Shown: positions 1 to 9,159, numbered from the stretch's first letter. The stretch is 46,276 nucleotides of DNA from Bacteroidota bacterium (GCA_021779665.1 JAJYAG010000032.1:1-46276), one strand, 5' to 3'. The notes: generated from the sequence alone by a model not told the origin. Numbers and translations: made by a program.

Positions 1-925
1 TCCGATCTAAAATCCAGTCGAGAATTACCCACGTAACAGCAGCAGCAGCAGTAGCCAGATGGGTAACCATAAAAGCACTTGCAGCAAGGCCATCGGCAGC
101 TAAACCACTACCGGCATTGAAGCCAAACCAGCCAACCCACAGCAAAGCAGCACCCAATACTACGAATGGGATATTATGCGGGGGCATTGCATGACCTTTA
201 TAACTTCTTCTTTTGCCAATCATAACTGCGGTAACAATTGCAGCAATACCTGCATTTATATGAACTACAGTACCACCTGCGAAATCGAGAGCTCCCATCT
301 TAAACAACCAGCCATCGCCCGACCAAACCCAGTGGGCTACAGGAGCATAAACTAAAGTTGACCATAAAATTGTAAATACGAGGAAACCTGAAAATTTTAT
401 TCTTTCGGCAAAAGCTCCCACTATAAGCGCCGGAGTAATAACCGCAAACATACATTGGAACATAATAAAAACAAGGTGAGGAATTGTTCCTATTGTACCG
501 CCATCGGCAGTGGGCTGAGAATGGGAAATAAAGTAAGGACTTAAATCGGATATACCAATCCCTTTCAGAAATGCCCAATCGAATCCGCCGATAAAAGGAG
601 CTAAAGCACCGCTCGAAGAGCTAAAAGCAAGACTATAACCAAACATTACCCACTGTAAAGTAACCACAGCGGTTATAATCATACATTGCATCATTATATT
701 CAACACGTTTTTCTGGCGGACCAGCCCACCGTAGAAGAAAGCTAATCCCGGGATGGTCATTAAAAGAACCAATGCTGTCGCGACAATCATCCAGGCGGTA
801 TCGCCCGTGTCAATTTTAGGAGTTGTAGCGGCGACTGCGTCCTGTGCAAATATTGTTGCTCCACCAATTACAGTGGCAATTAAAACCACAAGTAGCACAG
901 ATATATGTTTGTAAAACTTTTTCAT
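1..925 (-). CDS. amt: ammonium transporter Amt (3' part cut by window edge)
   Basis: Inner-membrane ammonium channel of the Amt/MEP/Rh family. The start codon is the ATG at 925 on the minus strand and the frame is open to base 1, so about 308 N-terminal residues are present and the C-terminus is missing. It begins with a hydrophobic signal-like segment ending near IFAQDAVAA, then Amt hallmarks: DTAWMIVATALVLLMTIPGL, the FYGGLVRQKNVLN motif, DFAGGTVVHINAGIAA and GKRRSYKGHAMPPHNIPFV. It lies 26 bp downstream of a P-II gene in the same direction, the classic glnK-amt pair, so P-II gating of the channel is likely. Transcription probably comes from the promoter before the porin gene. Identification is secure; only the truncation limits it. 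Confidence 0.96.
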   Translation of the reverse strand, partial: MKKFYKHISVLLVVLIATVIGGATIFAQDAVAATTPKIDTGDTAWMIVATALVLLMTIPGLAFFYGGLVRQKNVLNIMMQCMIITAVVTLQWVMFGYSLAFSSSSGALAPFIGGFDWAFLKGIGISDLSPYFISHSQPTADGGTIGTIPHLVFIMFQCMFAVITPALIVGAFAERIKFSGFLVFTILWSTLVYAPVAHWVWSGDGWLFKMGALDFAGGTVVHINAGIAAIVTAVMIGKRRSYKGHAMPPHNIPFVVLGAALLWVGWFGFNAGSGLAADGLAASAFMVTHLATAAAAVTWVILDWILDR

Positions 926-951
926 AATATCTTAAATTGATTGGTTTATAA

Positions 952-1299
952 TTAATCTTTAATAAATAAGGACTCAGGACCACGCTCTCCCGTGCGGATT
1001 CGGATGGATTCTTCTATTTCCGAAATAAAAATCTTTCCATCTCCCATTTCACCGGTTCTTGCAGCCTTAACGATGGCTTCCACAGCTTTATCTACAAGGT
1101 GATCGCGACAAACAAACGAAATCATGCGACGCTGAATAAACCGGGTTTCATAAACCTGAGCACGATAAATTGCTCCGGCCATTTCGTTACCCATACCAGT
1201 TACATCCCAGTAAGTGAAGAAATCTATCTCCGCAAGATGAAGAGCATCTTTCACCTCTTCGAACTGGGATTTACGGATAATTGCTTCAATCTTTTTCAT
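952..1299 (-). CDS. glnK: P-II family nitrogen regulatory protein (GlnK-like)
   Basis: Small trimeric signalling protein (115 aa) that senses 2-oxoglutarate and ATP/ADP and normally binds and closes the neighbouring Amt channel. The start MKKIEAIIRK, the GDGKIFISEI block and the IRIRTGERG nucleotide-binding end are all P-II signatures. The T-loop differs from the enterobacterial form (GNEMAGAIYRAQVYETRF), but Tyr50 falls at the position of the uridylylated Tyr51. Whether it is modified here cannot be told. It sits between the TorF-like porin gene (37 bp upstream) and amt (26 bp downstream), which supports GlnK rather than GlnB. Confidence 0.95.
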   Translation of the reverse strand: MKKIEAIIRKSQFEEVKDALHLAEIDFFTYWDVTGMGNEMAGAIYRAQVYETRFIQRRMISFVCRDHLVDKAVEAIVKAARTGEMGDGKIFISEIEESIRIRTGERGPESLFIKD

Positions 1300-1336
1300 A
1301 CTTATATATATTATGAATTATTATATGATTCAGAAA

Positions 1337-2026
1337 TTACAGTGAAAATCCAACTACAAGGTGCATCAGCTTCGTATCGGGATTATAAACGACCTGTCCG
1401 GTAACCGGTACCGTAAACGAATCAGTAACCTTTATTTCTTTTGAGGTACTTAATCCAATATTACACACTCCAAAAACATCATCACCTTTATCGTTATCAA
1501 GTGTATGCCATCCGTTTCCGGCACCTACGAAGATCCCAAAGTTTTTGAAATTGTAACCTGCCTGAATGTAAACATCGCCACCTTTACTGCCTGCAACCGA
1601 AGCTTCATTAAGAATATAATTCCCCGATAAACTGAATCCGCCTTTTGAGAAACCCAGGTTCAATTCGTGAGCATTGGAAGAGTCGGCCATGAAAGAAGCT
1701 CCCGACATAGGGTAATAATAACTTGTAAGTCCAACACTTAATCCAAAGGGGAAAGAATAAGAAATAAATGGGTCAGCTTCCGAATAACCGGTAACATCAA
1801 AAGATCCCCAAACGCCGGCAGTGAAGCCACCAGCTGTCATTTTTACTGTTGGCTGAAAGGCTGGACCCGTGCTGAATTTAGTACCACGCCATAAGTAATT
1901 ACTGTAAACATCAGCTCCAGCGGTAAAACTTACTCCTTTACTATCCTCCTGAGCATTAGCTGAGAATGGAAGGGCTATACTTGCTACTGCCAGAAGTACG
2001 AAGACGGTTTTAATAAATCTTTTCAT
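1337..2026 (-). CDS. TorF-like putative porin (Gcw_chp family)
   Basis: Predicted outer-membrane beta-barrel of 229 aa. Residues 1-25 form a signal peptide with cleavage near ANAQ-ED. The mature part has alternating aromatic/glycine strands, starting with SFTAGADVYSNYLWRG, the recognisable opening of the TorF/Gcw_chp family, and ending in the barrel-like VVGFSL. It is the first gene of the porin-glnK-amt operon, so it may provide outer-membrane passage for ammonium or a small nitrogen compound. That role is inferred from context only; the family is poorly characterised. Confidence 0.82.
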   Translation of the reverse strand: MKRFIKTVFVLLAVASIALPFSANAQEDSKGVSFTAGADVYSNYLWRGTKFSTGPAFQPTVKMTAGGFTAGVWGSFDVTGYSEADPFISYSFPFGLSVGLTSYYYPMSGASFMADSSNAHELNLGFSKGGFSLSGNYILNEASVAGSKGGDVYIQAGYNFKNFGIFVGAGNGWHTLDNDKGDDVFGVCNIGLSTSKEIKVTDSFTVPVTGQVVYNPDTKLMHLVVGFSL

Positions 2027-2055
2027 AACTCTTTTTTTTGGTTAATATTAATTCA

Positions 2056-2068
2056 TGTTGTCACAACA
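2056..2068. promoter_or_regulatory. palindrome TGTTGTCACAACA over the transcription start, candidate operator
   Basis: A perfect inverted repeat with 6-bp arms around a central C overlaps the end of the -7 box and the predicted start site of the nitrogen operon. The position suits a repressor site. No regulator is identified. Confidence 0.4.
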
Positions 2069-2097
2069 AAATTATATATTATTTTTTATACTCCAAA
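2067..2097 (-). promoter_or_regulatory. Bacteroidota-type promoter of the porin-glnK-amt operon
   Basis: On the minus strand TTTG (2097-2094) is followed after exactly 19 nt by TAATTTTG (2074-2067). This fits the Bacteroidota sigma consensus TTTG-N19-21-TAnnTTTG. The predicted transcription start is near 2062, giving a leader of about 35 nt before the ATG at 2026. Confidence 0.75.
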
Positions 2098-2460
2098 TTT
2101 TAGAGGGTATATTTTATTAAATATTCATTTTTAAAATAATAACCCCTATTTATTTAAATGTATTTTAACTTATTTTCCATTTTTTAAGATCAGAATTCAA
2201 AAACTAACAAACGCTTCGGGCTTGAAAATAAAGAAGTTACATACGTGTTTATTTTCATTTTATATGTATTTACGATTAAATATTTAAAATATTTAATTGA
2301 AATCACGTTTTTAGTTTACAAATACAAGAATAATTAATATTTTTATTGCAATCCCAGTAAAGCAAGGTGCTGTATCCCGGAATAATTGATTAAAAAAAAC
2401 ACCCCCCTCAGAATACCCTGTCAGAATCATTTACTAATTTCACCAGGCAAAATAGTGTGT
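2098..2460. other. AT-rich divergent intergenic region
   Basis: Together with 2027-2097 this separates the divergent porin and outer-membrane protein genes by 434 bp. It is very AT-rich. The only further structure I see is an AT-only inverted repeat at 2275-2297 (11-bp arms around one A), which may be chance. I see no good TAnnTTTG box for the rightward gene. Confidence 0.5.
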
Positions 2461-3420
2461 ATGAAACTTGTTTATTTTATTATTTCGGGCCTTTTTGTAT
2501 TCTCAATCATTTGCCGTGCCGGTTCAGAAGATTCCACAAAAATCAATTCGTTAATAACTGGCTTTGATTTCTCAAGCAACACTTCTTCCTTTGGACGATT
2601 TAATTCATCCATCCAACAGCCTTCTTATTCTTTATATGCTTCATTTTTCTCGAAAAAAGGATTTAACCTGGGAGTTTCAGGATATACGATTGGCAATACT
2701 GATTCAACGGCAACAGAATTTACACAGCAAGTCAATTTAAACCTGGGTTATGATTTGAATTTTGGTAATTATTTTTCTTTATCGGCATCTTACACACACT
2801 TTTTGTACAGTAAGAATTCATTTTCCCTGAATTCAATATATAAAGACGAATTTTCGACCGGGTTGGATTTTAATAAAGGGAAGTTTTACAGTAATGCAAG
2901 TATTTACTACCTGACGGGAGATAGAAATGAATTCATGAACTCTGCCAGTTTGGGATTCAACTTCGATATTCAAAACGTATTCTTTAAAAATCACTCCATA
3001 AGTATTTCACCAGATTTAAGCGCTATCTGGTCAAACCAGGATTATTACAACCAATACGCATTTAAAACTTACTGGTACTTATATTTATTTGCTCAAAGAA
3101 GACCACCACTCACCGTTCAGAAATTATACGACAACCCGGAACTATTTTCCAGACTTTGGAATTTTTTGAACAATCGCCCGGGAAAATTAAAAGAGTTCTC
3201 AAAACTTGATAAAGATCTGGTAATATCGGATTTATTCAAAGTACAAAGTAAATATAACCTGTCGTCGGTCAGTTTTTCATTACCTGTTTATTATAATATT
3301 GGTAATTTTTCGGTTAATATTATCTACTCTGTTACGTTACCAATGAATGTACCGGATTATTTGGATAATGCGGCAATTCATAATTTTTCGGCCGGATTGA
3401 TTTACAATTTTCTTCTATAG
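2461..3420 (+). CDS. predicted outer-membrane beta-barrel protein, unknown function
   Basis: Protein of 319 aa if it starts at the ATG at 2461. The frame stays open upstream to a TTG at 2386, but the 2461 start gives a proper signal peptide (MKLVYFIISGLFVFSIICRAG). The mature chain alternates short Phe/Tyr/Ser-rich strands (for example NLGYDLNFGNYFSLSASYTH) and ends GLIYNFLL, typical of outer-membrane barrels. A non-barrel insert of roughly 50 residues (around RRPPLTVQKLYDNPELFSRL) lies in the second half. I do not recognise a family. Its stop codon directly abuts the stop of the convergent TPR gene. Confidence 0.65.
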   Translation: MKLVYFIISGLFVFSIICRAGSEDSTKINSLITGFDFSSNTSSFGRFNSSIQQPSYSLYASFFSKKGFNLGVSGYTIGNTDSTATEFTQQVNLNLGYDLNFGNYFSLSASYTHFLYSKNSFSLNSIYKDEFSTGLDFNKGKFYSNASIYYLTGDRNEFMNSASLGFNFDIQNVFFKNHSISISPDLSAIWSNQDYYNQYAFKTYWYLYLFAQRRPPLTVQKLYDNPELFSRLWNFLNNRPGKLKEFSKLDKDLVISDLFKVQSKYNLSSVSFSLPVYYNIGNFSVNIIYSVTLPMNVPDYLDNAAIHNFSAGLIYNFLL

Positions 3421-4134
3421 TCAGGGACAAATTTCTTTTATATACTCTTTAGCATCGGTATCGCCCATGCTTTCAGCTTTCTTTAAATCGGAACATCCTT
3501 CCTCAATCATATCAAGGTTAATTTTTGTAATGGCCCTGTTAAAATAGAAACTGGCATTATCCTTATTTAATTCAACAGCTTTGTTATAATCCTCAAGTGC
3601 TTTTTTAAATTCTTCTTTATAAAAATATGTATTTGCCCGATCGTAATAACCATTTGCATTTTCAGGTTTCAGTTTCAATCCCTTATTGAAATCTCTGATG
3701 GCCTCATCAAATTTTTCTAGTTTAAAATAAGCATTTGCCCTGTCGAAATAGCAATCGAAATACGATGAATCCAATTTAAGAACGCTTGTAAAATCGTCGA
3801 TTGCCTTTTGAAACTCATCCATTTCGTAATAAGTATTACCGCGGTTGAAATAAGCATGCGTAAAATCTCCTTTACGGGTTATACAATTACTGTAATCTTC
3901 AAGAGCGCCTTTGTAATCTTCGATCTCAAATCTGGAATTACCCCTGTAAAAGTAAGCCATTCCATTATCAGGATCGAGCTTGATAGCCTGGGAATAATCG
4001 TCGATTGCTTCCTTATATTTTTGTTTTTCCTGCTTTTTATTACCGCTGGTTAAAAAATCAGACGCCGATTGCTGACTGTATGCATTACAAACTATCAGAG
4101 CAGGTAATATCAGGGAAAAAAGCTTTTTATACAT
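3421..4134 (-). CDS. exported tetratricopeptide-repeat protein
   Basis: 237-aa protein with a signal peptide (MYKKLFSLILPALIVCNAYS) followed by about six consecutive TPR units of 34 residues. The recurring pattern is A-Y-F-Y/N-R-G-N-x-x-Y/F-x-x-x-E/D-x-Y/F-K-x-A-I/L-x-D-Y/F, for example AYFNRGNTYYEMDEFQKAID. TPRs form a helical protein-binding scaffold, so a periplasmic adaptor role is plausible, but the partner is unknown. The C-terminus (EEGCSDLKKAESMGDTDA) is a typical terminal TPR/Sel1-like cap. It lies 35 bp downstream of a small basic secreted protein gene on the same strand and may be co-transcribed with it. Confidence 0.85.
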   Translation of the reverse strand: MYKKLFSLILPALIVCNAYSQQSASDFLTSGNKKQEKQKYKEAIDDYSQAIKLDPDNGMAYFYRGNSRFEIEDYKGALEDYSNCITRKGDFTHAYFNRGNTYYEMDEFQKAIDDFTSVLKLDSSYFDCYFDRANAYFKLEKFDEAIRDFNKGLKLKPENANGYYDRANTYFYKEEFKKALEDYNKAVELNKDNASFYFNRAITKINLDMIEEGCSDLKKAESMGDTDAKEYIKEICP

Positions 4135-4169
4135 ATATAATATGGTATCATTTACAACTTAAGAATAAT

Positions 4170-4508
4170 TTATTTGCGAAGACTGCGTCTCTTCTGCATC
4201 ATTAATTTTCGGCGCTGCTGGATTTCCTGCCGGCGTACCTTATCATTCTTCAACATCATCATTCTTTTTTGCCGCATTTGTTGCATCCTTTGAATTACTG
4301 CCTTATTGCGGTGCTTATCAATGCGATTTAAAGTATTGTCGCGCATCACAACCTTCTCATCGCGACTGTTAGGCTTTATAACAAACTTACCTTTGCCCTC
4401 AACTTTTAAACCAGTATTATCAGGAGTTTGTGCCTGAATTGAAAAACTTATACCCAGAAATGAACCGAGAATTATCAGTTTCCCCAGGTTCTTAATAAAA
4501 GATTCCAT
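4170..4508 (-). CDS. small exported Arg/Lys-rich protein, unknown
   Basis: 112-aa protein. Residues 1-27 look like a signal peptide (GSFLGISFSIQAQ). The mature part begins with a short acidic/neutral stretch and becomes extremely basic and Met/Gln-rich from residue 60 (QRMQQMRQKRMMMLKND, then QQRRKLMMQKRRSLRK at the end). That composition suggests a long charged helix that could bind nucleic acid, lipid A phosphates or anionic polysaccharide; none of these is shown. I know no named family. It precedes the TPR gene on the same strand. Confidence 0.6.
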   Translation of the reverse strand: MESFIKNLGKLIILGSFLGISFSIQAQTPDNTGLKVEGKGKFVIKPNSRDEKVVMRDNTLNRIDKHRNKAVIQRMQQMRQKRMMMLKNDKVRRQEIQQRRKLMMQKRRSLRK

Positions 4509-4674
4509 AATTGTTATTTTAGCCCTTTGACTGTAAAAAAAGTTAAAGGTTTAATGCAATGTAAAAAAAATTTCAGTGCATTAAATGAATTGAATTAATA
4601 AGTTTTATCTGTATAATTCCGAAATTAAAAGATCATGAATATGAATTATCCAGTTTGATTCGCAACGATAAATT

Positions 4675-5217
4675 CTATGAGTTTTCTTTTGACGGCTTAA
4701 AGCCAATTATGGAACGGTTTTTTTGCTCAAGTTCTTCCTGCTTAAACCTTTCCAGCTGTTTCATAGATTCAAAAATCAACATAATTTTATCGTCCTGTTC
4801 AATATCCTTCTTTTCAAGTTGTTCTAACTTCAATAAGATTTCCTTATGAGTGGAAAGTAATTCGCGCATTCTGGTAAATACCCGAATAATGGCGATGTTT
4901 ACCATGATAGCCCGTTCACTGTTCAAAACACTCGACAACATCGCAACTCCCTGTTCTGTAAAAACCAGGGGCGACTTCCTTAAACCCATCTTTTCGCTAT
5001 TGGATATCACAATTTGTGATTTCCAATTTTGCATTTCCTCTGCGGTCATCTGGAACATAAAATCATCCGGGAAACGCTTTTCATTGCGCTTTACAGCCTG
5101 GTTTAAAACCCTTGTCTCCACTCCGTAAAGTTCAGCCAGATCGCGGTCAACCATTATTTTTTTGCCTCGCAAAACATATATCTTGCTTATTATGGTTTCT
5201 TCAGGTAGTATTTGCAT
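4675..5217 (-). CDS. ORF6N-domain protein
   Basis: 180-aa protein. Residues about 8-95 form an ORF6N (KilA-N-like) domain: IYVLRGKKIMVDRDLAELYG, then VKRNEKRFPDDFMFQMT, then a region ending LVFTEQGVAMLSSVLNSERA. These domains occur in phage antirepressors and in many chromosomal Bacteroidota proteins and are thought to bind DNA. A coiled coil (about residues 120-170, rich in Glu/Lys/Leu) follows. No phage genes are nearby, so it is an isolated, probably domesticated copy. Start MQILPEETI is at 5217. Target unknown. Confidence 0.88.
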   Translation of the reverse strand: MQILPEETIISKIYVLRGKKIMVDRDLAELYGVETRVLNQAVKRNEKRFPDDFMFQMTAEEMQNWKSQIVISNSEKMGLRKSPLVFTEQGVAMLSSVLNSERAIMVNIAIIRVFTRMRELLSTHKEILLKLEQLEKKDIEQDDKIMLIFESMKQLERFKQEELEQKNRSIIGFKPSKENS

Positions 5218-5424
5218 TTCAGTAATAATTACTTGTTGTTTGGGTTCGTAAAAATAATTTAAAAATCAGATATATCCTTTTATCAACTTTTGGAAACTCG
5301 GCAAGAAAAGATTTCTTCTCATTTATGTGAAAAGCATGACTTCATTGCTAAAGTACTAAACACCAGTCTATAAAAGTTTTTATTCACAAACATTATTTAC
5401 ATTCTTTATTGATTTGGAATTTTC

Positions 5425-5432
5425 TAACTTTG
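5425..5432 (+). promoter_or_regulatory. -7 box TAACTTTG upstream of purL
   Basis: Matches TAnnTTTG and lies 28 bp before the purL ATG, predicting a start near 5437 and a short leader. No clear TTTG is found at the -33 position, so the match is partial. No riboswitch-like structure is seen between 5218 and 5460. Confidence 0.5.
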
Positions 5433-5460
5433 CAGCGCACTTCAAAATATTATAATAGCG

Positions 5461-8400
5461 ATGATTATCTTTTTCGAGGGACAAGACAAACAAATATTTG
5501 CTGTACAATCAAACACCCCCTTTTCCGACGAAACAATTTCAAAACTGGTATGGCTTTTTGGTGAAGCTACTCCAATAAAAAAAGAAATTCTCAGCGGATT
5601 TTTTGTTGGGCCGCGTAAAGAAATGATAACGCCCTGGAGTACCAATGCGGTTGAAATAACTCAAAACATGGGCATCACAGGGATCATAAGAATTGAAGAG
5701 TTTTTTCCGGTGGCAGATAAATCAGCCAAATTCGATCCCATGCTCCAGCGTTTCTACGAAAATCTGGGTCAGGAAATCTTTACCATTAAAAGGCAACCTG
5801 AACCAATATTATATATCGACGATATTGCAGGTTATAACGCCAAAGAAGGTCTCGCCCTGAGTCCGGAAGAAATTGATTACCTGAACGATTTAAGCCACCG
5901 GATTGGCCGTAAGCTTACCGACAGCGAAATATTCGGTTTTTCACAGGTAAATTCGGAACATTGTCGTCATAAAATATTCAACGGAACATTTATTATTGAT
6001 GGAGAAGAAAAGCCATCTACCTTGTTTCAATTGATTAAAAAAACTTCGAAAGAAAATCCCAATACCATCGTTTCGGCATATCGCGACAACTGTGCTTTTC
6101 TGGAAGGACCTTCAGTAGGCATTTTTGCACCCGAAACTCAGGATAAACCCGACTTTTTCGCAATGAAGGAGGCCAAAACGGTTTTATCTCTCAAAGCTGA
6201 AACCCATAACTTTCCCACCACCGTTGAACCGTTCAATGGTGCAGCAACAGGTACTGGTGGTGAAATCCGCGACCGTATTGCAGGTGGTAAAGGAGCTTTT
6301 CCTATAGCAGGAACTGCCGTTTATATGACCTCCTACCCTCGTCTGGAAGGTGGACGTTTCTGGGAAAGAAAATTAGCCCAACGCAAATGGCTGTACCAGA
6401 CTCCTGAGGAAATTCTTATCAAAGCTTCGAATGGTGCCAGTGATTTTGGAAATAAATTCGGGCAGCCCCTTATCTGCGGAAGTGTTCTTACCTTCGAATA
6501 TGCCGGAAAAAATAAAAATTTTGGCTACGATAAAGTAATTATGCAAGCCGGCGGTATTGGCTTTGGTAAGTTATCCGACAGCAACAAAGACGTTCCTGAA
6601 AAAGGCGACAAAATTGTTTTGCTTGGTGGAGATAACTATCGCATTGGAATGGGTGGAGGTGCTGTATCTTCTGTTGCCACAGGCGAATTTACAAATGCCA
6701 TTGAACTGAATGCTGTTCAGCGTTCCAATCCCGAGATGCAGAAACGCGTTTCCAATGCTATACGTGCTTTGAGCGAATCGGATATCAATCCGGTTGTCTC
6801 CATCCACGATCATGGAGCCGGCGGTCACCTGAACTGCCTTTCGGAGCTTGTAGATGCCACCGGTGGTGTTGTTTATGTTGACAAACTTCCTGTTGGCGAT
6901 CCTACCCTTTCTGCAAAGGAAATTGTTGGTAACGAATCGCAGGAACGAATGGGCCTCGTGTTAAAAGACAAAGATATTTCAACTCTTGAGCGCATAGCTG
7001 AACGCGAAAGAGCACCCATGTATGTAATTGGCGAAGTTTCGGGCGATAAGCAATTTACCTTTCACGACCGGAAAAATGACACCAAACCCATTGACCTCCA
7101 ATTGGAAGATATGTTTGGGAACCCGCCCAAAACCATCATGCGCGACAAGGCAGTTGATAATAAATATCCTGCTTTACAATACGACAACGCCAAAATTGCC
7201 GAATATCTCGAAAACGTGCTTCAACTGGAAGCTGTGGCTTGTAAGGATTGGTTAACAAACAAGGTAGACCGCTCCGTAACAGGACGTATTGCCATGCAGC
7301 AGTCGGCCGGAAGCATTCAGCTCCCCCTCAATAATATGGCTGTTATTGCACTGGAATATTCCGGTCCCGAAGGAATGGCGACATCATTAGGACATGCTCC
7401 CGTGGCTGGATTAATTGATCCGGCTGCAGGTTCCCGTCTTGCTATTGCAGAGGCGTTGACAAATATTGTTTGGGCTCCGTTAAAGGATGAAATTAAAGGC
7501 ATCTCCTTAAGTGCCAACTGGATGTGGCCTTGCCGTAACGAAGGTGAAGATGCCCGTTTATATAATGCTGTGGAAGCTGCCAGCAAGTTTGCCATTGAGC
7601 TGGGAATCAATATTCCTACAGGCAAGGATTCTTTGTCCATGACCCAGAAATATCCCAACGGTGATGCAGTACTTTCTCCCGGAACGGTTATTATTTCTGC
7701 AGCTTCCGAAGTAACGGATATTAAAAAGTGTGTTTCTCCTGTTGTTAAAAAAAGTAATGAGAATACATTATATTATATAGATTTTTCAAAATCATCTTTT
7801 AATCTAGGTGGCAGTGCTTTTGCTCAAATGTTAAATGAAATAGGAGAATCGGCGCCGGATATTGTCGAGTCAGCCTATTTTGCAAAAGCTTTCAACACAG
7901 TTCAGAAATTGATTGGTGATGGAAAAATACTTGCCGGCCATGATATCTCTTCGGGAGGATTTTTAACCTCTCTGCTCGAAATGAATTTTGGCAATAACTG
8001 GTCAGGAATGGAAATTGACTTAACCGTTTTTCCCGAAACGGATGCCATTAAAGTTCTCTTTTCCGAAAAACCTGCGATTATCATTCAGGTTGCAAATGCT
8101 GCTGATGCAGAACAAACGCTTAAATCAAACGGAATAGAATTTTTTAAAATTGGAGTTGTTACAACTGAGCGCCAGTTAAAGGTGAAAACAGCAGAAGATG
8201 TAATTTCTTTAGATATTAATAAATACAGGGATAGTTGGTTCAAAACCTCCTACCTCCTCGATCGCAACCAATGTGGAGAGAAACTGGCTTTAGAACGGTT
8301 CAGTAACTATAAAAATCAGGAATTACAATATAGTTTCCCTGCTAATTTCTCAGGAAAATTTGTTCAACTGAATATTAATCCCTACCGAAAAGAAAAATCG

Positions 8401-9159
8401 GGCGTTAAAGCAGCCATCATCCGCGAAAAAGGTGTAAATGGCGACCGTGAAATGGCTTATGCCATGTATCTGGCGGGAATGGATGTGAAAGATGTTCACA
8501 TGACCGATCTGATTTCCGGAAGAGAAACTCTGGAAGATATTAACATGATTGTATTTGTGGGCGGATTCTCAAATTCAGATGTTTTAGGATCGGCTAAGGG
8601 TTGGGCTGGTGCATTTTTATATAATCCGAAAGCAAAACAAGCTCTCGAAAATTTTTATAAACGGGAAGATACACTTAGTCTTGGCGTTTGCAATGGTTGC
8701 CAGGTAATGGTCGAGCTCGAGCTGCTCACTCCTGATCATGATAAAAAACCGAAAATGCGGCATAATTCATCTCATAAATTCGAATCGATATTCCTGAATG
8801 TGGATGTTCCGCAAAACAATTCTGTGATGCTTAAATCCTTATCCGGTTCCAGATTAGGGATTTGGGTGGCACATGGAGAAGGACGCTTTGACCTGCCTTA
8901 TGAGGAAAACAAATACAATGTAGCTCTAAAATATTCGTATGAAGCTTATCCGGGAAATCCGAATGGCTCAGATTATAATGTAGCTGGAATTTGTTCTGCC
9001 GATGGCCGTCACTTAGTAATGATGCCTCATTTGGAGCGCTCACTTTTCACATGGAACTGGGCAAATTACCCCGAAAACCGTACCTCGGACGAGGTTAGTC
9101 CCTGGATAGAAGCGTTTGTTAATGCTAAAAACTGGATCGAAAGTAAAACTAAGAAATAG
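5461..9159 (+). CDS. purL: phosphoribosylformylglycinamidine synthase, single-chain
   Basis: Fourth step of purine biosynthesis: converts FGAR, glutamine and ATP to FGAM. At 1232 aa it is the long single-polypeptide type with all three parts: an N-terminal PurS-like and linker region (to about residue 200), two AIR-synthase-like ATP-binding halves (GAATGTGGEIRDRIAGGKGA in the first; PTGKDSLSMTQKY in the second), and a C-terminal class I glutamine amidotransferase domain. The amidotransferase triad is visible: Cys1077 in LGVCNGCQ, His1190 and Glu1192 in MMPHLERS. The ATG at 5461 follows a TAACTTTG -7 box. It is transcribed alone and ends in a strong hairpin. Confidence 0.97.
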   Translation: MIIFFEGQDKQIFAVQSNTPFSDETISKLVWLFGEATPIKKEILSGFFVGPRKEMITPWSTNAVEITQNMGITGIIRIEEFFPVADKSAKFDPMLQRFYENLGQEIFTIKRQPEPILYIDDIAGYNAKEGLALSPEEIDYLNDLSHRIGRKLTDSEIFGFSQVNSEHCRHKIFNGTFIIDGEEKPSTLFQLIKKTSKENPNTIVSAYRDNCAFLEGPSVGIFAPETQDKPDFFAMKEAKTVLSLKAETHNFPTTVEPFNGAATGTGGEIRDRIAGGKGAFPIAGTAVYMTSYPRLEGGRFWERKLAQRKWLYQTPEEILIKASNGASDFGNKFGQPLICGSVLTFEYAGKNKNFGYDKVIMQAGGIGFGKLSDSNKDVPEKGDKIVLLGGDNYRIGMGGGAVSSVATGEFTNAIELNAVQRSNPEMQKRVSNAIRALSESDINPVVSIHDHGAGGHLNCLSELVDATGGVVYVDKLPVGDPTLSAKEIVGNESQERMGLVLKDKDISTLERIAERERAPMYVIGEVSGDKQFTFHDRKNDTKPIDLQLEDMFGNPPKTIMRDKAVDNKYPALQYDNAKIAEYLENVLQLEAVACKDWLTNKVDRSVTGRIAMQQSAGSIQLPLNNMAVIALEYSGPEGMATSLGHAPVAGLIDPAAGSRLAIAEALTNIVWAPLKDEIKGISLSANWMWPCRNEGEDARLYNAVEAASKFAIELGINIPTGKDSLSMTQKYPNGDAVLSPGTVIISAASEVTDIKKCVSPVVKKSNENTLYYIDFSKSSFNLGGSAFAQMLNEIGESAPDIVESAYFAKAFNTVQKLIGDGKILAGHDISSGGFLTSLLEMNFGNNWSGMEIDLTVFPETDAIKVLFSEKPAIIIQVANAADAEQTLKSNGIEFFKIGVVTTERQLKVKTAEDVISLDINKYRDSWFKTSYLLDRNQCGEKLALERFSNYKNQELQYSFPANFSGKFVQLNINPYRKEKSGVKAAIIREKGVNGDREMAYAMYLAGMDVKDVHMTDLISGRETLEDINMIVFVGGFSNSDVLGSAKGWAGAFLYNPKAKQALENFYKREDTLSLGVCNGCQVMVELELLTPDHDKKPKMRHNSSHKFESIFLNVDVPQNNSVMLKSLSGSRLGIWVAHGEGRFDLPYEENKYNVALKYSYEAYPGNPNGSDYNVAGICSADGRHLVMMPHLERSLFTWNWANYPENRTSDEVSPWIEAFVNAKNWIESKTKK

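Noticed and set aside
2275-2297. Perfect AT-only palindrome ATTAAATATTT-A-AAATATTTAAT
   Set aside because: Noted only; in such AT-rich DNA a palindrome of A and T alone is weak evidence, and its location fits neither promoter clearly.
4675-5217. Prophage remnant indicated by the ORF6N protein
   Set aside because: No integrase, capsid, tail or lysis genes or att repeats nearby; ORF6N proteins are common chromosomal genes in Bacteroidota.
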